Of a stretch of 64,000 bases of DNA, positions 7,355 to 14,768 are shown piece by piece. The DNA is taken from the NCBI GenBank assembly GCA_963830175.1, contig CAWHKV010000008.1, positions 83,488-147,487 on the forward strand, read 5' to 3'. A program made the translations under genes and the position numbers. This DNA comes from JBBRBB01 sp963830175. Lineage in GTDB: Bacteria; Bacteroidota; Bacteroidia; Chitinophagales; Chitinophagaceae. Each line of letters opens with the position of its first letter. Position 1 is the first letter of the stretch. A model generated the notes under the pieces. The model worked only from the letters and a program-made list of their open reading frames with translations. It was not told the DNA's origin and did not search any database.

Positions 7355-9421
7355 ATGAAGAAATTATCTGTTGTTGTTATTATCCATGTGTTTTTTGCTT
7401 TGCAAGCAGCCGCTCAAACTATTCCTGATGTAATTGATACGGTGAATGGAGTTTGGCTTTATTCTACCATTACAAAAAACGACCCTACCACGTTTAAGGA
7501 TCAGAATCCTATGGTAAAGGGCGCCTTTCTCGGTGTTCGGTGGGACTCAATTGAAATTGCAAACAATACATTTAACTGGACCATTTTTGACCAGTGCATA
7601 ACATCGAACGCCCAGGCCAAATTGTATATGAACCTTATTTTCTGGGTTGGTCCTTTTGCCCCCACCTGGTTATACGAAGCATCTACTCCGGGAAATATTG
7701 AATCATTCAAAACAGATGACACGAAAAATCCGGAATTTTTATATCCAGATTATAAAAACCCTGCTTATATAAAATATTGGTATAGGATGATAGATTCTGT
7801 TACGGCACACATTAATAAAATGGCCCCGTATATTAAGAACAGAATTTACATTTACCAGTCTGCAGAAGGCACCACAGGCGATGCAGTACCCTACCACGGC
7901 AAACCCCTGAACAGTAAATACGAAATTTCTCAATCGGACTGGAGAATAATAAAAGAAAATGCGTGGCTGCATACAGACTCAGCGCTGTTTGTAAAAAACA
8001 AGCTTGTTAAAACCCATTTTATGCTTAACCTGGGTTCAGACCTGGGGGAAAGTGAATCATATGCAAAATGGCTAACCAATAACCTTCCTAATATTTGGCT
8101 TAAAGAACAATATACTGGTAATATGTACCAGATGAATAATGAAGTACAACTGAAAGCTGCATACGATCCTTTTATAAATGTCGCCAATAAAGATTGCAAA
8201 ACAATGCTTAGAACCCGATCAGAGTTGGGTGGAAAAGCATATGGCTCAAATACCTGGTTTAAGCAAGATTCTGTTTGGAATTTTTATTTCATACATATGG
8301 CTGCTTTGCATTTTGGATTAGATATGAATATGCAGTTCTCAGATAACATTTCAAATGATAAAAACCAGGAAGCAATTAACTTTTTTGATAAATATGCAGG
8401 CTTTAAAAGTCCTGGTTGCGCACCGGGCGCTTTCTCTGTTTTAAGAGATGCCTTAGATGCTGCCGATACCGTTCGATTCCCCTCTTCCATGTATGGATAT
8501 GGTACTGCTCTGTTAAACGACCAGTCAGGTATAACCCGTTGTACAAATATTGCCCTGGCATTTAAGTCCTTTGGTGCAAAGCAAGAAGATCCCGCCCATG
8601 CCCAGGGTAATAGCTGGAACCAGCAACTTGCAAAAAAAATGAATGATGTGGGCTGGAATATTTTCCCCGGAAATTATGAAAGGTATCTAACCCAGATTAG
8701 TGCAAATGAAACAAGCATTGGTCACTGGCGTGTTGGCCCGCACGACCAGCCATATGGCAGGTTTGCTCGCGGCACTTCCCACAAGGCTAAAAAAGACACT
8801 TTATTTTTCGATGTACACAGCAACCTCTTTAATACCTATCCGTTAAACGGCAAACAGAGTGTAGATATTAAAGTGATCTATTTAGATGCAGGTTATGGTA
8901 CGTGGAGATTGCAGTATGATGCTGTAGGAGATCCGGCAAAGGTTGCGGTATTGGTTAAAAAAACAAACACTAACAGGTGGAAAGAAATAACTGTTACTAT
9001 TTATGATGCCAATTTTGGTGACAAGGGTCCACGTAAATCAGATATAATGCTGGTAAATAATGATAATATGGATGATGTATTTCACATGGTTGAAGTAACA
9101 AAGGGAGCAATAATACCGGCACCACAACTATTACCTGGCGCTCCCCAGGCAGATGATGAGGAAGAACAATTAGTTGAAAAACCTTATTTGAAAATTTACC
9201 CCAATCCCGCTTCAAGCGTGGTTAATATCTCCACTAACACTGAATTGGATGGTAAAGTAAATATTCAGGTAATAGATACATGGGGCAACATAATGGTTAA
9301 CACCGATCTTGCTGTGCAACCCAATTATCGCTTAAATATTGGTTTTTTAAAACCGGGTATATACCAGGTTAAGTTAAGTAACGGGAAAAAACTTATCTCC
9401 CGAAAATTGGTTAAGATATAA
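7355..9421 (+). CDS. Secreted glycosidase-like protein with T9SS sorting domain (paralogue 1)
   Basis: I start at the second ATG (7355, MKKLSVVVIIH), which begins a standard signal peptide cleaved near AAAQ; 7349 is the alternative. The 688-residue precursor has an N-terminal region that reads as a TIM barrel, with strands such as GAFLGVRWDSIE, MNLIFWVGPFAPTWLY, IYIYQSAEG and RTRSELGG. E171 and E290 fall after the putative fourth and seventh strands, where clan GH-A enzymes place acid/base and nucleophile. A beta-sandwich region follows (about 480-580), then a proline-poor linker and a T9SS type A domain with YPNPAS and LKPGIYQVKL. It aligns along its whole length with the gene at 9901. I do not recognise a named CAZy family, and the substrate is unknown. 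Confidence 0.82.
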   Translation: MKKLSVVVIIHVFFALQAAAQTIPDVIDTVNGVWLYSTITKNDPTTFKDQNPMVKGAFLGVRWDSIEIANNTFNWTIFDQCITSNAQAKLYMNLIFWVGPFAPTWLYEASTPGNIESFKTDDTKNPEFLYPDYKNPAYIKYWYRMIDSVTAHINKMAPYIKNRIYIYQSAEGTTGDAVPYHGKPLNSKYEISQSDWRIIKENAWLHTDSALFVKNKLVKTHFMLNLGSDLGESESYAKWLTNNLPNIWLKEQYTGNMYQMNNEVQLKAAYDPFINVANKDCKTMLRTRSELGGKAYGSNTWFKQDSVWNFYFIHMAALHFGLDMNMQFSDNISNDKNQEAINFFDKYAGFKSPGCAPGAFSVLRDALDAADTVRFPSSMYGYGTALLNDQSGITRCTNIALAFKSFGAKQEDPAHAQGNSWNQQLAKKMNDVGWNIFPGNYERYLTQISANETSIGHWRVGPHDQPYGRFARGTSHKAKKDTLFFDVHSNLFNTYPLNGKQSVDIKVIYLDAGYGTWRLQYDAVGDPAKVAVLVKKTNTNRWKEITVTIYDANFGDKGPRKSDIMLVNNDNMDDVFHMVEVTKGAIIPAPQLLPGAPQADDEEEQLVEKPYLKIYPNPASSVVNISTNTELDGKVNIQVIDTWGNIMVNTDLAVQPNYRLNIGFLKPGIYQVKLSNGKKLISRKLVKI

Positions 9422-9440
9422 ATGTGCTTAAAATCTCTTC

Positions 9441-9478
9441 AACCGCGATCAAATAAATTTTTTGATCGCGGTTTTTTT
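9441..9478 (+). terminator. Rho-independent terminator after paralogue 1
   Basis: Stem CCGCGATCAAA / TTTGATCGCGG (11 bp) followed by seven T residues, 21 bp after the stop codon at 9421. A strong, well-placed intrinsic terminator that separates the two paralogues into separate transcripts. Confidence 0.9.
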
Positions 9479-9741
9479 CTCAAAAAACTTATTTCCAAAA
9501 AATAATACGTTACAAAATTTCAGCTACTACAAATATTGCTGAAAACTTCTACAAACCTTTGTAAAACAAATAAAGCTGGAGAAAACTAAATAAGGGTTGT
9601 TAATTAAATTAACTGAAACCCTTGTATTGTAACACTTTCAAAGAATTTTATTCTCATAAAATGATTCCCTGTATTTGTGTTTTGATGAGTAATTAACACA
9701 CGTTAAAGTTAAAATCCACCAGTCATTTTGTAATTATGAAG

Positions 9742-9759
9742 TGTAGTAGCTCCACTACA
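9742..9759 (+). promoter_or_regulatory. Inverted-repeat operator candidate upstream of paralogue 2
   Basis: TGTAGT-N6-ACTACA, with the left arm extended to TGTAGTAG (complement CTACTACA). Its centre is about 150 bp before the ATG at 9901 and about 75 bp before the -7-like box at 9825, against 153 and 64 bp at paralogue 1. The 10-bp difference to the promoter is one helical turn. Arm order is reversed relative to the site at 7193. Confidence 0.5.
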
Positions 9760-9824
9760 ATGCGTAAAATTTACATTACTTAAGAAAGAGTTAAAGGCCT
9801 ATAAAAATCACTTTTTACTCATTT

Positions 9825-9832
9825 TATGTTTG
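9825..9832 (+). promoter_or_regulatory. -7 box TATGTTTG for paralogue 2
   Basis: TATGTTTG fits TAnnTTTG and is followed by GCTGTC, similar to GCCCTG after the box of paralogue 1. It leaves a leader of about 60 nt before the start at 9901. No -33 TTG is evident at the right distance. Confidence 0.4.
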
Positions 9833-9900
9833 CTGTCGCTAACCTACCGGGTGCAACAACGGAAGGTAAAATCCAATTTAAAATCCAATATTCTAATTCC

Positions 9901-11949
9901 ATGAAAAAACCTTCTACACTTTTGTGCCTTGCTATGGCATTTACCTTAGCCGCACATGCTCAAACACCTATTCCTCTTGACACTTTAAATGGGGTATGGC
10001 TTTACGGAACCATTACAAAAAAAGATCCCTCGCCATTTAAAACGCAAAATCCTACAGTAAAGGGTGCATTTTTAGGCGTACGCTGGGATTCAATTGAAAC
10101 CAGTAATAATGTGTTTAACTGGACTCTTTTAGATCAGAGCCTAAACAACTATGCAAATGCAAAAATGTACATGAACCTGATATTCTGGGTAGGACCCTTT
10201 GCACCTACATGGTTGTACGATGCAAAAACCCCGGGTAAAATCAAATCTTTTACATGTACCGGCGAAAAAGACAAGGGTTTTGTATACCCTGATTATAAAA
10301 ACCAGGCATACATAAACTACTGGATGCGCATGATCGATTCAGTTACAGCCCATATTAACTCAATGTCTTCTACCGTTAAGAACAAGATATACATATACCA
10401 GTCTGCAGAAGGTTCTACTGGTGACGCTATTCCTTACCACGGTACACCTATAAGCCCCGAATTTGTTGTTACCAAAGAAGAATGGAGGAGTATTCGCGAA
10501 AAAGCATGGATTTATACAGATTCAGCATTATTCATAAAAAACCAGTTAAGCAAAACGCACCTGATGGTAAACCTTGGGTCAGATATGGACGAAGCCCAAA
10601 GCTATACTGATTGGTTCAGAAAGAATATCCCATACGTTTGGCTTAAAGAACAGTATGTGGGCAACATGTACCAATTTAATTTTGAAACAGACCTTAAAGC
10701 AATATACGATCCACAGGTAAATACTATTCGCGACAGAGACGAATGCAAACCACGCATGAGAATAAGAAGCGAGTTAGGTGGAAAAGCTTACAGCAGTAAC
10801 TCCTGGTTTATGCAAGATTCTATCTGGAACTTTTATTACACCGAATTAAATGCGTTGCATTTTGGTTTGGACATGAATATGCAGTGCTCAGATAACATTG
10901 AAAACGAAACTTACAAATCTGCTATTAATTTCTTTGGAAAATATGCCGGTCAAAAAAGCCCTTCATGCAGTCCCGGTGGATTTAGCGCGTTAAGAGACGG
11001 TCTTGATGCAAGTGATACAGTTCGTTTTACAACTAAAAAATTCGGAACCGGTTCAAGTAAATTAGGTGAAGCAGCTGGTATGGATCGTACAAAGAAAATT
11101 GCAAAAGAGTATGAAAAATTTGGTGCAAGACAAGATGATCCTTCGCACGCACAAGGTAACAGCTGGAACCAGCAGGGTGCAACAAAAATGAATGATGTTG
11201 GTTGGAATATTTTTCCTGGCAATTATGAAAGATATGTAACACAAATTTGCGCCAATCAAACAAGTATCGGTCATTGGAGAGTGGGTCCACACGACGAGCC
11301 ATACGGCAGGTTTGCGCGTGGTACAGATCATGCCACAAATAAAGACACTTTATTTTTCGACGTTCATGATAAATTATTTAATGTATTTCCATTGAATGGT
11401 GCGCAAAGCGTTATGGTACGGGTTGTTTACCTGGATGCAGGTAAGGGAACATTTCAAATTCAGTACGATTCAAAAAATAATGTTTCAAAAACTGCAGTAA
11501 AAGTTTCTAAAACAAATTCAAACAAATGGAAAGAAGTAATTGTAACATTAAATGATGCTTACTTTGGAAACAGGGCAGGCAGAAAAGCAGATATTCTATT
11601 GGTAAATGATGATAATATTGACGATATTTTTCACATGGTAGAAGTAACAAAAGTTTCTTCTAACGAACCAATGAATAATGCAAGGCAGGCTCCGCAGCAA
11701 GAAACTAAAATGGTTATACAGGTTACACCTAATCCATTCGCTTCAGTGGCTACATTAACAACCGATGCCACCGTTTCAGGAACAATAAACATACAGGTTG
11801 CAGATGCGTTTGGCAACATTATGTATAACAAAAATCAAAGTGTGCAACCCAGCTATTCTTTAAACCTGTCTTTCTTAAAACCCGGAATTTATACTTTAAA
11901 GGTTACTAACGGAATTAAAATAACATCACAGACCATTGTGAAAATATAA
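9901..11949 (+). CDS. Secreted glycosidase-like protein with T9SS sorting domain (paralogue 2)
   Basis: I start at 9901 (MKKPSTLLCLAMAF), residue 26 of the longest frame, because a signal peptide ending at AHAQ begins there and the longer start overlaps the promoter. The 682-residue precursor has the same architecture as paralogue 1: barrel-like domain, beta-sandwich (VYLDAGKGTFQIQYD to DDIFHMVEV), and T9SS type A domain (VTPNPFAS, LKPGIYTLKVTNG). The putative catalytic glutamates are E170 (YQSAEGSTGD) and E291 (RIRSELGGK). GNSWNQQ and GHWRVGPHD are identical or nearly so in both paralogues, so they probably line the active site. The protein is likely exported and surface-attached by T9SS. 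Substrate and exact family are unknown. Confidence 0.82.
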   Translation: MKKPSTLLCLAMAFTLAAHAQTPIPLDTLNGVWLYGTITKKDPSPFKTQNPTVKGAFLGVRWDSIETSNNVFNWTLLDQSLNNYANAKMYMNLIFWVGPFAPTWLYDAKTPGKIKSFTCTGEKDKGFVYPDYKNQAYINYWMRMIDSVTAHINSMSSTVKNKIYIYQSAEGSTGDAIPYHGTPISPEFVVTKEEWRSIREKAWIYTDSALFIKNQLSKTHLMVNLGSDMDEAQSYTDWFRKNIPYVWLKEQYVGNMYQFNFETDLKAIYDPQVNTIRDRDECKPRMRIRSELGGKAYSSNSWFMQDSIWNFYYTELNALHFGLDMNMQCSDNIENETYKSAINFFGKYAGQKSPSCSPGGFSALRDGLDASDTVRFTTKKFGTGSSKLGEAAGMDRTKKIAKEYEKFGARQDDPSHAQGNSWNQQGATKMNDVGWNIFPGNYERYVTQICANQTSIGHWRVGPHDEPYGRFARGTDHATNKDTLFFDVHDKLFNVFPLNGAQSVMVRVVYLDAGKGTFQIQYDSKNNVSKTAVKVSKTNSNKWKEVIVTLNDAYFGNRAGRKADILLVNDDNIDDIFHMVEVTKVSSNEPMNNARQAPQQETKMVIQVTPNPFASVATLTTDATVSGTINIQVADAFGNIMYNKNQSVQPSYSLNLSFLKPGIYTLKVTNGIKITSQTIVKI

Positions 11950-11985
11950 CCCGTTTCTTAATCTGTAATTACTCTATTTAATATA

Positions 11986-12010
11986 CCGCAGCCCCGGCTG
12001 CGGTTTTTTT
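11986..12010 (+). terminator. Intrinsic terminator between convergent genes
   Basis: Stem CCGCAGCC / GGCTGCGG with a 2-nt loop and a T7 tract at 12004-12010. It follows the stop at 11949 and overlaps the last bases of rsmE, which runs the other way. Confidence 0.85.
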
Positions 12011-12731
12011 ATGCGTAGTTGTGAAGCGCACTTAACCAAATTGCTGCAGACATGCCGGCGGTTTCAGTTCTCAGCCGTGTTTGCCCAAGCGATACAGGAA
12101 TAAATTTATTTTGAACAGCGAGAGAAATTTCATCCGGTGTAAAATCACCTTCTGGGCCAATTAAAACTCTTATACCCTCAGGTTTATTTTTTGCAAAAAT
12201 TTGTTGAATAAAAACTTTATCATCATCACTACAATGTGCTATATATTTCTCTCCATTAAAAGCCTGTTTGGTCACTTCATCAAAAGGGGTCGGCTTATAA
12301 AGCTCGGGTAACCATACCTGGTTGCTTTGCAACATGGCAGAGATTAAGATCTGTTGCATTCTTTCCAACCTGAAATGTTGTTTTTCTGTACGATTACAAA
12401 TGAGTGGAATTATCTGCTGAGTGCCTGTTTCAGTAGCTTTCTCTAAAAACCATTCGAACCGGTTGGCGTTTTTAATTAAAGAAATGGCAATGGATGTGAA
12501 GGGGGATTTTTGTGGCGAAAAGGCAAAAGCATCAGATTTTATTTCTGTTGCTTTTTTATCTGCACTTAATATAGTTGCGGTTATCAAATGTCCCTTACCA
12601 TCCGTAACCTGCATGGCATCTCCCTTTTTCATACGTAATACCTGAACAAGGTGCCTGCTTGTTTCTTCAGACAACACATAATTGCTATGCGATGAAGAAA
12701 GTCCGGTATGGTAAAAAAGGCGCAAAGACAT
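12009..12731 (-). CDS. rsmE: 16S rRNA (uracil-1498-N3)-methyltransferase
   Basis: RsmE methylates U1498 of 16S rRNA using S-adenosylmethionine. The protein has 240 residues, normal for the family. It has an N-terminal PUA-like domain (LRLFYHTGL, RHLVQVLRMKKGD) and a C-terminal SPOUT trefoil-knot domain with the cofactor motifs LIGPEGDFTPDEI and SLGQTRLRTETAGM. It lies 29 bp downstream of dnaB on the same strand and may be co-transcribed with it. Confidence 0.96.
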   Translation of the reverse strand: MSLRLFYHTGLSSSHSNYVLSEETSRHLVQVLRMKKGDAMQVTDGKGHLITATILSADKKATEIKSDAFAFSPQKSPFTSIAISLIKNANRFEWFLEKATETGTQQIIPLICNRTEKQHFRLERMQQILISAMLQSNQVWLPELYKPTPFDEVTKQAFNGEKYIAHCSDDDKVFIQQIFAKNKPEGIRVLIGPEGDFTPDEISLAVQNKFIPVSLGQTRLRTETAGMSAAIWLSALHNYA

Positions 12732-12760
12732 GTTTGAAAACTACATAATTAAACAGCAAA

Positions 12761-14332
12761 TTAAAAGCCGCTGTTATCTTCTTCAAAGCCTTCATCAAAA
12801 TCGCCGGTATTCATGCGACTGCCCTTTTGTATAAATAAACGGCTACCGTCAGCAGGTCCGCCAGCATCAGATGTCGGGGGTAGTGGTTTCCAGTTTCCCA
12901 TACCTTTTGGTCCGCCATCTTCTTCCCATTCTTCAAATTTTTGAATGTGTAAGAGCGCCCGAAGTTTTATATTATCGAGAGAACCGTTTCTATGCTTTGC
13001 AATTTTTAAGTGGGTTTCTCCCCGTGTGCTTTCACCCATTTCGTTACTCATATTCTCATAGTATTCGGGGCGATAAATAAATATTACCATGTCGGCATCC
13101 TGCTCAATTGCACCAGATTCACGAAGGTCGCTAAGCTGTGGCATTTTACTTTCTTTACGGGTTTCCACTGCGCGACTTAACTGGCTTAAAGCAATGATCG
13201 GAATGTTTAATTCTTTTGCAAGGGCCTTTAAATTTCGTGAGATATTGCTGATCTCCTGCTCACGGTTGGTGTTACGTTCTCCGCTTCCGCTCATTAATTG
13301 CAGGTAATCTATAAGTATTAATCCAACATTATGTTTATTAACTAATCTGCGGGCCTTGGCACGAAATTCAAAAATGTTTAGCGCTGCAGAATCATCAATA
13401 TATATGGGTGCCTGTTCAAGTTTTTTTATACCCTTTGTATGTAATTGCTGGTATTCATAATCTTCTAATTTACCACGGGCAATTTTTTCAAGCGCTATTT
13501 CGCTTTCTGCAGATAAAATACGCTGCACTAATTGAGCAGCACTCATTTCCAGCGAGAAAAAACCAACCGGTGTAGGTTTTAATGGATTTAATGCAGCATT
13601 TCGTGCTAGGTTTAAAGCCAGTGCAGTTTTACCTACAGAGGGGCGGGCTGCAACAATTATAAGATCTGTTGGCTGCCATCCGTAAGTTACCCGGTCCATA
13701 CTGGCAAACCCACTGGGGACACCTGAAATGCTTTCAGTTTTCGTTCTCAGCTCATCTATACGGTTAATGGTTTTGGCCAACACATTACCAATATCATCAT
13801 AATTCTTTTTAAGGTAATTGTTGGTAATATTGAACATTTTTGTTTCGCTGTCGTCCAGCAAATCAAAAACATCTGTACTGTCTTCATAAGCATCTCCAAT
13901 TATTTCTCCACTAATTCTGATAAGCTCACGCTGAATAAATTTTTGAAGAATAATTCGGCTGTGGGTTTCAATGTTTGCTGCAGAAACAACTGAATTAGTA
14001 AGTTTCGTTATAAAATATGGGCCGCCAATGATATCTAACTCTTCTTTAAATTTTAATTCTTCAACCACAGTAAGCATATCTATGGGCATGCTCTTTTGCG
14101 CAAGGCTTTCGAAAGCTTTATAAATTCTTTGATGGGCGTCTACATAAAAGCATTCTGACTTTAATATTTCAATTACAGTATCAAAAGCACTTTTCTCGAG
14201 CATAATTGCACCCAAAACTGCTTCTTCTAATTCTTTTGCCTGTGGAGGAACTTTGCCGTAAACCATTGTACTGAGGTCGATGGCGGGTTTCCGGCGTAAT
14301 TTCCGGTCTTTGTTCAGGTTTGTTAATTCCAT
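12761..14332 (-). CDS. dnaB: Replicative DNA helicase DnaB
   Basis: The hexameric 5'-3' helicase of the replication fork. The 523-residue protein has the N-terminal primase-binding domain (ELEEAVLGAIMLEKSA) and a RecA-like motor with Walker A ARPSVGKTALALN, Walker B region VGLILIDYLQLM, and the conserved QLSRAVETR and SDLRESGAIEQDADMV. The C-terminal tail is acidic and Asp/Gly-rich, as in other Bacteroidetes DnaB. No intein is present. It is divergent from pheT. Confidence 0.97.
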   Translation of the reverse strand: MELTNLNKDRKLRRKPAIDLSTMVYGKVPPQAKELEEAVLGAIMLEKSAFDTVIEILKSECFYVDAHQRIYKAFESLAQKSMPIDMLTVVEELKFKEELDIIGGPYFITKLTNSVVSAANIETHSRIILQKFIQRELIRISGEIIGDAYEDSTDVFDLLDDSETKMFNITNNYLKKNYDDIGNVLAKTINRIDELRTKTESISGVPSGFASMDRVTYGWQPTDLIIVAARPSVGKTALALNLARNAALNPLKPTPVGFFSLEMSAAQLVQRILSAESEIALEKIARGKLEDYEYQQLHTKGIKKLEQAPIYIDDSAALNIFEFRAKARRLVNKHNVGLILIDYLQLMSGSGERNTNREQEISNISRNLKALAKELNIPIIALSQLSRAVETRKESKMPQLSDLRESGAIEQDADMVIFIYRPEYYENMSNEMGESTRGETHLKIAKHRNGSLDNIKLRALLHIQKFEEWEEDGGPKGMGNWKPLPPTSDAGGPADGSRLFIQKGSRMNTGDFDEGFEEDNSGF

Positions 14333-14768
14333 TGTATAAATTCAAAAACAGATTAAGTTTAATGCAAGCACTTACTCCAACAAGAATAACAGATAAAAAG
14401 TGAATTTTTGTTGATTTAAGCCATGGTAAGGAAACGAATATACCCTCGATTAAGGAGACATGTGGCATTATATTTATTCAAAAATGCTGCACATTAAATT
14501 CACATAAATCAGAAGGATATCCACGAAAATAATTTTTTGTTCCCATAAAATCACTGTTTTTCATTAAACGCTTTAAAGTAATACACATAACAAAGTGCAG
14601 AAAAAATTTGCTAAAAAGCTATGGTTTACAACACAAATTTCATTAAGGGAAATAACTTTAAAAAGTTGTTGGTATACCAATAAATTATATGCAAAAGGAC
14701 GTTCCATTCTTCAAAATTTCCTGCATCACTGTACAGGTTTATATTTGCACAAAGCATACTTTTTTTAG
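14333..14768. other. Divergent intergenic region dnaB / pheT
   Basis: About 436 bp without a credible gene. The right end holds a pheT promoter candidate (14740-14747). Frames here encode no recognisable protein. I looked for a tRNA-type or T-box leader before pheT and saw none. Confidence 0.4.
14740..14747 (+). promoter_or_regulatory. -7 box TATATTTG upstream of pheT
   Basis: TATATTTG matches TAnnTTTG and ends 21 bp before the ATG at 14769, giving a short leader. A clear TTG -33 element was not found. Confidence 0.45.

Larger units (their letters stand above)
9479..9900 (+). promoter_or_regulatory. Long regulatory intergenic region between the paralogues
   Basis: About 420 bp without a gene. 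It contains one CTACTACA octamer (9524-9531), an inverted repeat TACAAA-CC-TTTGTA (9550-9563), the palindrome at 9742-9759, and a TATGTTTG -7-like box at 9825-9832. The track ATG at 9826 lies on the promoter box and is not a credible start. No RNA gene was recognised. Confidence 0.5.

Noticed and set aside
9826..9900. Start of paralogue 2 at 9826
   Set aside because: That ATG overlaps the TATGTTTG promoter box and places 25 extra polar residues before the signal peptide.
11033..11338. Minus-strand frames antisense to paralogue 2
   Set aside because: Three overlapping frames exist here only because the coding strand avoids certain codons; no motif or start context.
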